Source: Syncephalis fuscata (lineage: Eukaryota; Zoopagomycota; Zoopagomycetes; Zoopagales; Piptocephalidaceae). Taken from it: DNA of 64,000 nucleotides. Numbering within the stretch: the first letter of the stretch is position 1; every line of letters starts with the position of its first letter. The stretch spans positions 248,001 through 312,000 of the forward strand of contig JAHLTZ010000022.1 in the NCBI GenBank assembly GCA_025786725.1. Direction: 5' to 3'. Below the pieces are notes generated by a model, which was not told the DNA's origin, ran no database searches, and was given only the letters and a program-made list of their open reading frames with translations. Shown one piece after another: positions 46,349 to 58,632 of the stretch. The position numbers were made by a program, and so were the translations under genes.

Positions 46349-48497
46349 ATGTCGTTTTGGTCGCGAGCACTATCGCTTGGTTGGGAAGCTGAACAAGAAG
46401 GCGCGACACAGCACCGTCGGCACGCAAGTGACTATACGGCTACTGCGAATAGTGCGGCTCGCAGGTCAATCGTTGATAAAGATGACGCCAACTACTCGTC
46501 GGATGACGTAGTATTTCCCGATCATCTAGAGAATGAACAAGTATTAAAGGAATTTGTAGATAGTAGCGTCATCTACCAAGCTGGTAAGTAGAGCAACGGC
46601 GTGACAGGTCCTTTGTGCCCCTTTGTATGTAATTGTGTTTGTGTTTGCGTGTATGGGTGTGCGTATGTGGCTACATGTCTACACATTTATTTCTAACTAT
46701 CCGTAACAACTGTTTCATCCATAGGCAACGACTATGAAGGTCGTCCTATGATTGTATTTTTTGCTTGCCATTTACCCGATCCACAACGGGCCAACTATGA
46801 TCTGGTATTAGAGTAAGTTGGTGGATTGACAACATTGATATTAAACATATTTATTAATGTGCTAATGATAGCCATATCCTTGCCAAGCTTGATCAGTATG
46901 TTGAGAATGACTATACAACTATACTATTTTCGGGTGGCGCACGCTATCGTCCGGGGTGGTCGTGGCTATTCAAAGCGTACAATCAACTTGGAAGAAAGTA
47001 AGTTGACACAATTGTTATGTAACAACTATATTAAACATTGCATCAATATCAATCAATAATATTAATCAGATATAAAAAGAATTTGAAAAAGCTTTACGTT
47101 GTCCACCCATCAATGTGGGTCCGTCTTCTTATGGATATGATGAAAGCTGTAATTAGTCCGAAATTTGCACGCAAACTATCATATGTTTCTACACTTTCTG
47201 AGCTAGCTACGCAAATACCACTGAAGAAAATACAATTACCACGGGCTGTTTTATCGTAAGTTATTTAGACTAATAGAAGGCAGTTTATTGATATTGATGT
47301 GGGCATTAGACATAATCTTAAGTATGAAGCTTGTATTACGTATCCAAAATCAAAGCCACGTATGTTTGGACAGCCACTAGAAAAGATTATGGGCCCGGAC
47401 GGCCTACGTAACTATCCGCTTGTTGTATTGGAATGCGTTGAATTGTTGCGCGATCGAGGTAAGCTATAATATAATAAGCAAAATTGGTTTAGACAAACAT
47501 ATAACATTTATTGTATGTAATAGCATTGCATAAAGACGGTATATTCCGTAGATCGGCATGTGCCAGTGATTTAAGAGCAGTACGCAGCTCGTATGATCAA
47601 GGTAAGCTACTATTACGCAAACGATAAAACACGACTAGTTTAACACAATTATGCATAGGCGAAGCAGTGGATCTAAGTAGTTACGACGATTATATGGTTG
47701 CCGTATTGTTGAAGCTCTTTTTCCATGAATTATCGCCGCCGCTATTTCCTACTGAAAAATACGAGGCAATCCGTCAGATACCTGTTCATGAACCGATTGA
47801 TGCGCAAATTCTTTATATACAATCGATATTGCTTGCTACAATGTCGCGGCCAGCCTATTTGCTGACACGATATGTATTTGGACTATTGCATGAAACGTCT
47901 AAACATTCCGAGTCAAACCTTATGAATGTCAATAATCTAGCCATGGTCTGGGCACCGAATCTAGTGCATGGTCCAGACCCAATGGAAGATATGCAGCTAT
48001 TCTACAATAGTGGACAACAAGGCTGCGTTGGCACGTTTATTCGACTATCTCTTGATCATTACTACGCAATGTTTGAAATAGAAGAAATCGAGCGCGTGCC
48101 AAGGCCTTTTACGCAAGCTCTGCATCAACTGCAAGCCGAAGAAGAAGAGGAAGATACCATTGCCGATATGCAGCAGATGAATATTAATGCTAAATTGTAC
48201 CGTCGGCGTTCGTCGCGACAACGCCGAACACAAAGCGAGATACAAGTTGATGTAACGACACTGAATAATCACCACGAGCTGCGCAGAGCTCCATCTTCGC
48301 CCTCGATTGCTGTTCCTGCTCAGCGTAGTCGGCCGACCAGCTTTGCCGCCGAATTTGGCCCTATGAGTATGCCGAGCAATGCGGCTGATTTACGCCGTAG
48401 TCTACCGCCCTTATCGCAACGAAGTGCCGTCGATGAACCGACCAGTCCTCGTCAGCGCGCTCATACAACTATTAGCGATGGCACTGAGTATCAATAG
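46349..48497 (+). CDS. CRAL-TRIO (BCH)/RhoGAP protein, ARHGAP1/ECM25-like, 7 exons
   Basis: Predicted GTPase-activating protein for a Rho-family GTPase such as Cdc42. Exons are 46349-46583, 46725-46812, 46872-46997, 47070-47255, 47310-47458, 47524-47601 and 47659-48497; all joins keep frame. The N-terminal CRAL-TRIO/BCH domain shows EGRPMIVFFACHLPDP, TTILFSGGARYRPGWSWLF and LKKLYVVHPSMWVRLL. The RhoGAP domain has the arginine-finger motif DGIFRRSA, VLLKLFFHELSPPLF and SNLMNVNNLAMVWAPNLVH. The C-terminal about 110 residues are Ser/Arg-rich and probably unstructured. Domain order matches ARHGAP1/p50RhoGAP. Confidence 0.88.
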
Positions 48498-49274
48498 GAA
48501 AGTCAGTCGGTCAGTTAGCTAATCGGTATGAAAGATATCCATATGTGTGAATAATATAGTAGTAATATCATTTAATGAAAATATGTAATCATCATTTTCA
48601 TATTGTGAATAAAGTGTGATTTTTTATCTCTCCTATGTTTGTTGTAGTAGCTGTACAAATATCTGACTTACAAAAGTTGCATCATTGACCAAAGTATCTA
48701 GTTTTATATCGATAAATATAGGATGCAAATAATAATTAATAAGCTTATAGTATATTTTTTATAACTACATCTCTAGTATCGTAAAAGAATATAAAAATAC
48801 AAAATCGCGAATGTAATATTTACGTTGCAATCAAATCTTTGACGATAATTATAGCGAATCATAACAAAAAGACTAAATCATGTCATTTTAATAAATAAGC
48901 ATCGACTACTTTTACGTCATTTATTCATTTCAGTAACACTCATTATTCATTTGCATCCATATTGTTTTGTTCTCTACTCATCGTTCTCTGTCTAATCATA
49001 TTTTGTTTTCTTTCTAGCACTATTACTGACTAGTAAATGCGTGTAGTTCTTTCAGCACATATTTTTTAAATTATTCAAATTAAATATGCTAATATTTAAT
49101 AGCGTTAACATACCAAGTATATAATGTTCAATAAACACTATATTGGTTTATTTTGAAGATTTTTTTGTTAATAATATACATGGGATAAATAAAAAGCAGT
49201 ACTAGTATGTTATTTTCAATTGTGTTGTATACAATCGATATTATTTGTGAATAAGCAACAATTCTGTGAAGAGA
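48498..49274. other. Intergenic, AT-rich
   Basis: 3' flank of the RhoGAP gene to the edge of inverted-repeat arm 2. A minus-strand open frame at 49128-49466 crosses the arm edge; see rejected items. Nothing else recognised. Confidence 0.4.
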
Positions 49275-49542
49275 CTTAATCAAATATACATAATAAAAGC
49301 ATGTGTTTATTATTGCAAACTTGTATAGCTGAATAGGTACAAGCAAGTGCATACTTGTTAGCAATATAATGATGTTATCAATTAAAGGTGAATAAACTGG
49401 AGCATTGGCTGAAACTTGATATATGAATGAGCTGACCGGTGGTTGTAAGGTAGTCTTGCTTTCCATTGAATTCGCATTTAAAGCATGTTGAACTATCAGT
49501 TTAATTATACTACCAATGCCAATGTATTGAATGTCTTGATTA

Positions 49543-51982
49543 TTCTATTTTGTAAGCAAAAATAGCATATTCCACACAGGTAACTTATAAACTATCGATA
49601 TACAACATAACTTACAATCTATTGTTATTACAGCATTGGTACACATAGTTAACATATAACTAACACGACTCGGTCAATATGCGGTGTCGCCGCCTATTAA
49701 TATTAAGTCATCAATATGCACGATAAATAGCATGCAATTAGTGTATAATTAATTAATATATAATATCACTTACAGGCTATTGGTATCAGTTTGTTAGTAT
49801 GCATAATTAACATGCAATTAGTGTATGGTTAATTATAATACAGTGTCACTTACGGCCTATTAATACTAAAAGTTGCTACACACAATACATAGCATATGCC
49901 TAGTGTATAGTCAAGTAATATACAATATCACCCACCAGCTATTAATATTAATTTGTTGGTAAAATGACACACGGCATAGAATCAGTTCATATTGAATTAA
50001 TGCACAATACCACTTACTGTCTATTAACATTGAAGCGCTGATGCGCAAAGTGGACATTTAATTGATAAATAAATACTTGCCATAAACTACTACTTACGGC
50101 CTATTATAGCACCCCATTAATATACCAATAAATATTCGGTAATTAGTGTGTAATTAATCAATATATAATATCACTTACCGCCTATTACATTAAGTTTTTT
50201 ATGCACACAATAATAACATATAATTAATGCGTAGTTACTGAATACGCAGTGTCACTTATATGCTAGCAATACTATGTTGTTGGCACACACACAATGCATA
50301 GTATGTGATTAGTGCATATTCAATTAATACACAATATTACTTACAAACTATTAATATTTAATTATTGCTACACACAATAAATAGTAATTAATTGGTTTAT
50401 AGCTAGCTGAAATACAGTATTACTTACGACCTATTAATGCCAAATCTTCGATAAGTATAGTGAAAATACAATTAGTAAATAGTTAAATAAAGTACAGTAA
50501 CTTGTATTCTATCAATATTAAGCTGTTGATACATATAATGAGCAATATTTAGTCAGTTTATAGGCAATTAATACGCAATATTGCTTACTTTCTACTAGTA
50601 TTGAGTGATGATATGTGCAGCACAGTATTAATCAATGCATAGATAGTTATTGTGCAATAACACTTGCGCCCTATTAATATTAAAGCATCAATATGAATGG
50701 TACATGATATATAATTATTGTATAGATAATTGGCATACAATACTACCTACCAGCTAGTAATATTAAATGTTGCTATACCAATACATATTAAGTGATTAGA
50801 GAATAGTCAATTAATATGTGGTATTACTTACCAACTAGTAATATAAAATTGTTGATACACAAAATGAGCATGAAGTTGGTGAGCATTTAATTAGTATGTA
50901 ATGGTACTTACAGCCTATTGATGTTAAGCCATTGATAAACGCATTACATCGCATTTAATCAGCGCGTAGACAATTGATATACACCATCACTTACACACTA
51001 TTGACGTTAAGACGTTGATACACGCAATGCATAGCATTTAATTAGTATATAGACAAACAATATACAATATTAATTACTGACTATTAGCATTGAAATGTTA
51101 ATACGTCGTGAAAAATATGCTGTTAATAAATATTCAGCCATTTTATAATATCACTAACAAACTATTAATATTAAGTTGTTGATGCACACAATAAATAATA
51201 TGTAAATAATATATAGTCGATTAATACACAATATTGCTTACTCTCTATTAGTATTAAGTTGTTAATAGACACGTTACATAGCATGTGATTGGTGTATAGC
51301 CACCTAATATCCAATTTTACTTACTAGCTATTAAGGTTAATCTGTTAATACACACAATAAACAACATATAATTAGCACATAGGTAACTAATGCGCAGTAT
51401 TCCTTACCACCTATCAGTATTAAGTGATGATATGCACAGAACATAGTATTTAGTTAGTGCATAAGTAATTAAAATACATCATCACTTACAGGCTATTAAT
51501 AACATTTTATTAATACACATAATAAATATCGCGTAACTAGTGTTATTTGACTGGCATAGAATACCACTTACAGACTATTAATTTAGTGATAAACACCACA
51601 AATAGCACGTAGTTAGTATATATATATACTTTATATATTATGTCACTTACCAGCTGTTAGTATCAGGTTGTTGATACACGCAACAAACAGCGTGTAATTA
51701 ACTTATAGTCATTTGATATAGAATATTACTTACCATCTGCTTATTATGTTTATTATGTGTATGTAAATATAGTAAGTATTGTATCTGCAATACATAAATG
51801 CGACTTACTATCTAATATCATCACCAATTAACCGTAGCACCAGTAAGCATAATAACATTGCATATTCATTTTAATTGCAACACACCACGACGGATTAAAG
51901 AAGCTGGCTTGGCATCCACTATGGAAGTAGTAGCCACAAAAGCTACGAGAAGAGTGCAAACAACGGCAATAAAAGACTTTAT
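49543..51982 (-). CDS. Micro-exon gene, copy 2
   Basis: Same structure as copy 1 on the opposite strand. Exon 1 is 51982-51886, the first 3-nt exon is 51811-51809, the last 3-nt exon (ATT) is 49618-49616, and the terminal exon begins at 49544, where the stop forms. Total span is 2440 nt against 2441 in copy 1. The expected start codon is again ATA. In copy 2 the sequence after the terminal acceptor also has a long open frame in another phase (to 49128), which copy 1 lacks because of a one-base difference. The phase-1 model does not use it. Confidence 0.66.
49616..51811 (-). repeat. Tandem array of about 83-nt intron/triplet units, copy 2
   Basis: On the plus strand this appears as CTTAC, three variable bases, then CTATTAATATTAA, repeated 28 times. 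Unit order, triplets and unusual donors (GCAAGT, ACAAGT, ATAAGT, GCGACA) are the same as in copy 1. The array was therefore duplicated as a whole, not rebuilt. Confidence 0.9.
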
Positions 51983-52708
51983 GATGATATCAGTTTGTTG
52001 AGGCAAACAAATAAAACAAAAAGCAGAGGATGAGAGTATAGAGAGAGAGAGTAGCGAGTAATTTATAGAGAGCAAGATGTGATACTGATATTACTAGATA
52101 TATGTGTATATTTCATGGGCTATTTAAGACTGTGATCGTGCTGAGATATCAAAGAATGTGCTGTATCAACCATATCATTGAAATACAATATGAACCAATA
52201 GCGATACGTTCACATGACAATTTGGAGCGTGTGTATACTAATGTGCCCATAGTATGATAGTATGCAGCCTAGTTCTTTGCTTCAATCTGTTTAGTATTCA
52301 AACATTTGAAACAGCAATGCCAATGATACAGTACATATGATACAGGGCGCGTATATCAACCTGTATTTTTGTTATAAAACTGAATAGTTTGTAAACATAA
52401 GCCTGTTGGTTTTATAAAAATAGCAATAGCTTTGTTGTCTTTTTATTAACGCAAACTTTAATATTTGCATACATTCTAAACAGCGCAAAATGGTAATTCA
52501 GCAACAAGTTTAATGCATTATACTATGATTTTTGTACAAATGTATTTTGTTATGCGTAAACCAGTTGTAATTCATTAAGTTACAAAATATAATGATTGGT
52601 TTATAAGTACATTCAATGCAACATCATGGAAATTTTTACAGAAATAAGCAACGTATTGAATTTGTAAATGTATAGCACCAAGTATATGAATGTTATATGC
52701 TATGCAAT

Positions 52709-53071
52709 TTTCAACATTTAAAATGGCAACTAGTTGAGGTTGGTTGATAATCAGTTGTGTAATAAAGGCTCTTGTAGTGTAATGCACTACAGCATTTTTA
52801 CCAATAATTAATTCTATGCAGCCACTAATTCCATCAAATGCTTAGCTGTGAGATAATCTGTAATTGCCAAATTAAATGCAACACAATGTATAAACGCTAT
52901 AATACGTATATAAGACACTCCAGATGAATACTATCAAGTTTGGATGCACAGTAATAGCAAAATGCGCAATAACAGTAATTATTTAAAATCCAACTGATGC
53001 TAATGCCTAAAAAAGTAATTCCTAGACAAATCAAACAAATTACTTACAGAAAAACAAAATAGATTAGATAT
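52709..53071. other. Unique spacer between inverted-repeat arm 2 and dispersed repeat C
   Basis: AT-rich. Near 52980-53045 there is weak resemblance to the sequence just upstream of copy A (AATAATT..CCTAG-like words), suggesting an older, longer version of that repeat. No gene seen. Confidence 0.35.
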
Positions 53072-54460
53072 CAATAAACGATTGACAATTTAAATCGACT
53101 GGTTTAGTTTTATAGAAATCTATGCTAAAAAACAAGTCATTGCAGACATACTAACCTAGACCGAATTTGACAGAAATTAACTGATGCTGATGCAGCTAAA
53201 ACAACAGCGTTAAATAAAATGAAACGCAATGAAGCAAAAGGCATTGTATACGACATCTGATAAAGCCGTAATATGCGTGTGTTAATTACTTTTAACATAA
53301 ACTAGTAATTGTTAAGCATTAAATGATACTTTAGTATTGATATAGTTTATAATGCCAATTATTTTTACTGACAAATGCTTACAATTATACACCGGCTTTA
53401 AATGTAATTACACAACCGCTAAACAAATTAACTATTGCAATCGTTGTTTTAAGTACTTATTACAATAGGCAACCGATATTCTATACTGTTACGATAATAG
53501 AAAACAAAATAGCCTTTATTGTTGGCTATTAATAATATTGTAGATATTTACAAGACAAATGGAGATTTACAATCTCAATTAAACAGTTTTAAATTTGTAA
53601 ATAACGAATAGAACTAGAGACGGATAAATAGTACTTTGAATAAGATGTGATAAGTATAGAATATGCTGACGTACAATGATAAAATATAGAAGAGAAGGGA
53701 GATGAGTGAATGGGTTAAAGTTGAAGAAATAAGCATGATATAAACAGCAATACTGTGAATCATTTAATCACCACCAGTATAATACCACAAACTGTTATGG
53801 GCAATAGTATTTTGTAAAAATAGCTGTTGGTAAAGTATAATGGCCTTGTAATAAAAAAGCCTCAATAGCGTATAAATGATGTCGCCATTGTTTCATTAAT
53901 GGCATAAGCAAATATAGAATTGTATTGGTATGGTAGACAGAATAGATAGTATGAATGTGATGATTATATGATATTGTTTATTAGGTATTAGTTATATTAT
54001 TAATATGCATTGTCCCTGCGTTAAAACCTTTTTACTTGAATTATGACAACGTCAATAAAGCAACAGTACTATAATATACTTTCGAATCTATACAATATAG
54101 TAACATTTGAACAAAAGCCAAATAGTCAGAGATAAAAACAGCAATTATTTTATTTATCGGTGCTATTGTTGAATAACTAACAATAGAATGCATATTCAAT
54201 ATGTAAATACCGTCAAGTGCAAAGAAAAAGAAAGGGAGATGTAATAATGTAGATTGTATGTTGTTGTTAATATGAGTGAATTAATACAATGTGAAATAAA
54301 AGCATCATTAATGTGAATAAAAAGTACGTCATTTGACACCAAACTACTCATTATTATAGAACATATATTCAGTATAATAGCAAGTATGTTAAAAGATCAA
54401 TTAAAAAAATAAAAGTCATTTGACTTCAAAATTGCTTATTATCATAGAACATGTTCATTA
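53072..54460 (+). repeat. Dispersed repeat, copy C (1.39 kb)
   Basis: Full-length match to copy A in the same orientation, with scattered one-base gaps and substitutions. It ends about 170 bp before the start codon of the TPR gene, so it occupies that gene's promoter region, whereas copies A and B lie beside gene 3' ends. Confidence 0.9.
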
Positions 54461-54630
54461 GTAAAACGGTAAATTAATAGAGATATTATACAATAAAAAG
54501 TCAATACAGGTGTAATCATAGAATGTGTTTGTTAATAAAATTTAAAATGTATTAACCACATAATGTTTAAACTGCAAATAATTTTGATACTAAATTACTT
54601 TTTATTTCATATATTCTAACAAAAGAAAGA

Positions 54631-56296
54631 ATGAATAAGCATTTGTTGCGTAGATGTTTAAGACCGCCAGCTGCCGCGCTGCCACACTATTTACCTGCTT
54701 ATAGAGTAGTGATAGCAAAACGATTGTTGGCCAGTGGGCGTCATAGCAATAACAACAACATCAATAAAAACGACAATATTAATGACGATGACGATTATGA
54801 TTCGCCAGCAAGATACGAACGCGTCTTTCCTATGCGTGCAGCTGATTTAGAGGGGCGTACGCATACGCCGTTAAGACTTGCTGACGTATTACCCGAGCTT
54901 GCTTCAAAGGAAGCAGGCCCGACCACTTCAGGGGAATCTGCGCACAGCACCGCCGACACAGACAAAGAGGAGGAAGAAGCGCGAAAGAAGAATAGCGCGC
55001 GAAAAGCGCTATTTGATTTGCCATGGCTAATCGTCAAAATTACGGTTGCTTTTGGTGCAGCAACGGTTGCAGCCGGTGGTGTTGGATGGATGGGACTACA
55101 CGCGTTTGCTGAGTATTATGCCACACCCGATAAGCGTTTGCCGAGTGAAGTACGTAGTCTATTGCGCGGCGCTTATGTTCGCGATACACTACTGCCAGAA
55201 CCAGCTGCAGTAGCAAAATACTTGGAAAAGGCACTTGTGATGATGGAGATGAGCTCAGCGGAAATACCGCGCAGTGTTATAATCGCCACCCACTACTGGC
55301 TTGCCTATACGTTTGAACGACTAGGACGACTTGCCGAGGCTGCAGATATGTATCGACATGTATTAAAGGCGTGGTCAACGACCGAGCGTAAGCAACCGGC
55401 AAGTATGATTGAAGTATCGCGTATGGTTGCCGTGTCTCGACGTTTAGGCGAAACACTAACAAGGCTAGGCCAGTTTGATGAGGCCGGCCGTGTACTATGG
55501 GCCGCAGTCTATATTGCGAAGCCACTTGATACCGATTATTTAAACATCAAGTCAATGATGCCAGAAAAACATTACGATGATAACAGCAACAATCATCAAC
55601 AACAACAGGAACAACATAGCCGCACTGACAGCACATACTATCATTCACCTGAGGCTGTTCGCTGTGTTGTATCACTTGCTAATGTACTTGCATTACAGCG
55701 CAATTTCGACGACGCACTGACTTTATATGCCGGTGCACTTCACGCTGCTCAATCGGGTATTCAACAAGAACAGGCAACCGGTCAAAAGGCCAAGGTTTAT
55801 TGGTCACATACAGCAGTGCCAGCAAGTAATACATGGACCTGTTTAGATGCGCAGGTCATGGGGCATCTTGCCGAGATCTACGCGGTTCAAAACGACATAG
55901 CACGTGCTGGTGAATGGTCACGTAAAGGACTTGAGCTATCGAAGGCAGTAACGGGGGAACCAGCCTGTGATTCATGTACCGGTATGATTCTTGCAAATCT
56001 TGCTTTATTAAAGGAGGTAAGTAATAGTAGTATGTATATGTATATGTAAAACAGGATTAATCAGCAAATTAACCAAAAAAATAACTCCACTAATTTACTA
56101 ACTCATTGATTAATCAATTCATTTATTTGTTTATTTATTGATCTAATAATTGTAGGCGACTGGACATGACAAAGAAGCGCAACAGCTATTTTCACGAGCA
56201 CATAGCTATGCCAAAAAAGCCAATGACATTCAAGCAATGCTCGAATATGGCCATAAAGCGCGCCAATTACGCGTAGCACTTCAAGAGGCTAGTTGA
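54631..56296 (+). CDS. Mitochondrial TPR membrane protein, MGR3/TTC19-like, 2 exons
   Basis: Exon 1 is 54631-56016 and exon 2 is 56156-56296, giving 508 aa. The N-terminus is a basic, Ala/Leu-rich presequence (MNKHLLRRCLRPPAAALPHY). An acidic linker precedes one membrane helix at about 132-155 (WLIVKITVAFGAATVAAGGV). TPR-like repeats follow (WLAYTFERLGRLAEAADMYR; MGHLAEIYAVQNDIARAGEW; ANLALLKEATGHDKEAQQLF). MGR3 is an inner-membrane adaptor for the i-AAA protease in yeast, and TTC19 acts on complex III. The sequence fits that superfamily but does not separate the two. Exon 2 completes the last TPR, supporting the intron. Confidence 0.75.
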
Positions 56297-57039
56297 GTAC
56301 TTTTTTGTTTATTCATTTTCTAGGTCGTTCCGTTGTTTCTCGTTTGGTTTAATCATGATACCAACATTCCATATAGTAGAATAATAAACAAAATCATATA
56401 TCATTTTAATTACTTTATATTAATAATACTAAAATATTGATTATGACCTAACAATGTAATTAATATACTTATAGAGAATATATTAGATAGTTTGTATGTG
56501 TAACACTTGTTACGAGAGTTTCATATCAGTATAGTAATAATAAATGAAAATAGTGATACCATTAAAAATAGCGTTTATTTAATCATTACATTAAGTATCT
56601 TAATGTATATTAGTATTTGAAATGAAAAAATAGCTTATATAATATTCATGTGGGCTTAGCTAAATATTTAACTGAGCGCCGTACCTAACTGCTTTGTCAA
56701 ATAATGTATACACATTTATTAAAAGAAAACTTAATAATAAGACTATTTATAGTTTATGTGATATTAAATTACATATTCTAAGCACTACAACATATTTGTT
56801 AGATAATTGATGTTGTTGTGTTACTTATTAAAATCTCAAACAAACTAAAAGAAACTGGTCTGTATGTTCGTCCATTATGGATGGTTAATATACATATACT
56901 TTAAACTACCACTTAAATGTGCTTCATTGATCTGCATTTTATTTCCACGATATATTTTATACAATGTACGTATCACTATTTTGTTATAATCATAAACGAA
57001 TAGTTTACTCTAGTTGTTTTAAACTAAGTTAATAGTATC
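56297..57039. other. Intergenic, AT-rich
   Basis: 3' flank of the TPR gene. No gene, repeat copy or hairpin of note was recognised. Confidence 0.4.
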
Positions 57040-57295
57040 GTGAAACTTTTTATTGCTGGGATCGGCACTCTATTCATGATTTTGGTTAATATAACCACAA
57101 TGGATGCTAAATCAATTCAGTTGTCGTCATATGTCGCAGTTACAATAGATATGCAATGTGATATGCTTGCTAGCATTATGTCAACTACTGCTGATATTAG
57201 GTGATAGGTCATGTTTTGTAGATTATTGTCCAGCACTTACTGTACGGTGCTCTACACACTTATAAACACAATAACCACATGTAATCATTCGATAG
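57040..57295 (+). pseudogene. Decayed relative of the micro-exon gene (signal exon and first introns only)
   Basis: Aligns to exon 1, intron 1 and intron 2 of the micro-exon gene. GTGAAACTTTTTATTGCTGG stands where the array genes have ATAAAGTCTTTTATTGCCG, and ATGGATGCTAAATCA where they have GTGGATGCCAAGCCA. The intron-1 words ATATGCAATGT and GCTGATATTAG are shared (the last as GATGATATTAG). The donor of intron 1 is degraded (GTCGCA), the donor after the first triplet is ATAGGT, and no further units follow. The encoded signal peptide is still hydrophobic. I read it as a fossil paralogue whose array was lost. Confidence 0.65.
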
Positions 57296-58023
57296 TTTTT
57301 GATCATGCATAGCTATTTATACATTAATCAGACATTACTTGTCAATGTAAAATAGACCAGTCGATATCATTGAACAAAGCCAAGTTTATTACAAACTACA
57401 AACCAAGCGTTATATTTGCAATACAGAGTGTAATAAATAGAGGGCATAGCAATATGGATGCTGATGAACAATGCATGCTATAGAATAGTCTGTAGTTACT
57501 GATTATTGCACTGCTATGTTTTAATATGATTACTGCCAGATATTTGACAAATATGAACTATGCACTTGGCTTGATACTGTTTCAATTGCTTTTTAATTAT
57601 AATGAATATTAGCTGTAAACTACAGATCATATATGGTGTTATAACATTTACAATATAGCAATAAAAATACATTGAATTAAAATAGAGAAATCATTTATAC
57701 GATTGATGTAGCTATTTTGTATTCCTTTATTGCTACAACCAGACTTCTTTTATCATAGGTTGCAACTCTGTGGTATTTAAAAGGAACATTTTAATGTGTG
57801 GCAACGGACCAAATGTGATTTATTTGCAAACAAATGCTAAATACAATTCGGACAAAATTATCCGGTACTGATGTCGCCATAATATTGTTATTTATACGTC
57901 ATCATCTTGCCTCGAGTCCTTCTCTTACTTATTCCATCATTATTCGTATCCACTTTGGCTCTTTGTTTATCTCTGTTTATTGCTTTACTACTACTTTTTC
58001 ATCACTCCACACAAATAACCACG
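57296..58023. other. Intergenic, promoter of the MAPR gene
   Basis: AT-rich, with a pyrimidine-rich leader from about 57900 to 58020. Open frames starting at 57834 and 57907 run into the real start at 58024 and are treated as leader. Confidence 0.4.
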
Positions 58024-58506
58024 ATGCTTCCACCACTTGCCAAAGAAACTGTTGAACTTGCTGCGCCGCTTGACACGCCTTACACGGCTGCTGAGCTTGC
58101 TAAGCACGATGGCTCTGATCCGTCCTTGCCTACGTTGGTCGCCATCAAAGGCATTGTGTTTGACGTGTCATCTAGCGAACATTACAAGCCTGGCTCCAAC
58201 TACAACAAGCATTTGCCGGCAAAGACGCCTCTCGTGTAAGTGAAACTGTATTTTATTTTATTAAAAACAATCGTATACTTATATAGCTATAACTTTTATT
58301 AGGCACTGGCCAAGTCGTCGTTGAACCCTGAAGACTGCATTTCCAATATTGACGACTTGTCCGAATCAGAGGTAAATAGCAAAAGTATTATTCCTATTCT
58401 TATCTAACCTGACCACCAATTCTAGTCAAATACTTTGCACCAATGGCTCGATCGTTTTACTGCCAAGTACAACATCGTCGGCAAGGTCATTAACCAAACC
58501 GGATAA
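58024..58506 (+). CDS. MAPR-family cytochrome b5-like haem-binding protein (DAP1-like), 3 exons, one apparent frameshift
   Basis: Membrane-associated progesterone-receptor family domain, about 120 aa, probably haem-binding; relatives regulate sterol-synthesis P450s. Exons are 58024-58235, 58303-58371 and 58426-58506. Motifs are YTAAELAKHDGSDPSLPTLV, IKGIVFDVSSSEHYKPGSNY, then FAGKDASRALAKSSLNPEDC across the first intron, and LHQWLDRFTAKYNIVGKV at the end. The reading needs one extra T in CATTTGCC near 58211; without it the exon ends early in a stop. The start ATG directly precedes the domain and there is no N-terminal membrane anchor, unlike PGRMC1. Confidence 0.82.
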
Positions 58507-58632
58507 CTATGAATTGACATGTGTACATCATTGTGCACTGTAGTCATTGTTTGTGCCCATGACAAATATTAAATGACTATTGAGCATATTGTTAATTTAT
58601 TATTAATATGTCAAAAACATAATAAGTAGTTT

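Larger units (their letters stand above)
49275..52708 (-). repeat. Long inverted repeat, arm 2 (mate of 16643-20078)
   Basis: Reverse complement of arm 1 over 3434 bp, with sharp ends at CTTAATCA (49275) and ATGCAAT (52708). All 28 array triplets and every splice-site hexamer I compared are identical to arm 1. The arms point toward each other across about 29.2 kb holding ten genes, so recombination between them would invert that interval. Confidence 0.93.

Noticed and set aside
49128-49548. Open frame of about 139 codons following the terminal acceptor of micro-exon gene copy 2, as a long last exon
   Set aside because: It is in a different phase from the cysteine-rich reading, is broken by one base in copy 1, and its last about 50 codons lie outside the duplicated arm. 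It could matter if intron 1 uses another donor, but the immediate TAA TAA in phase 1 is the simpler ending.
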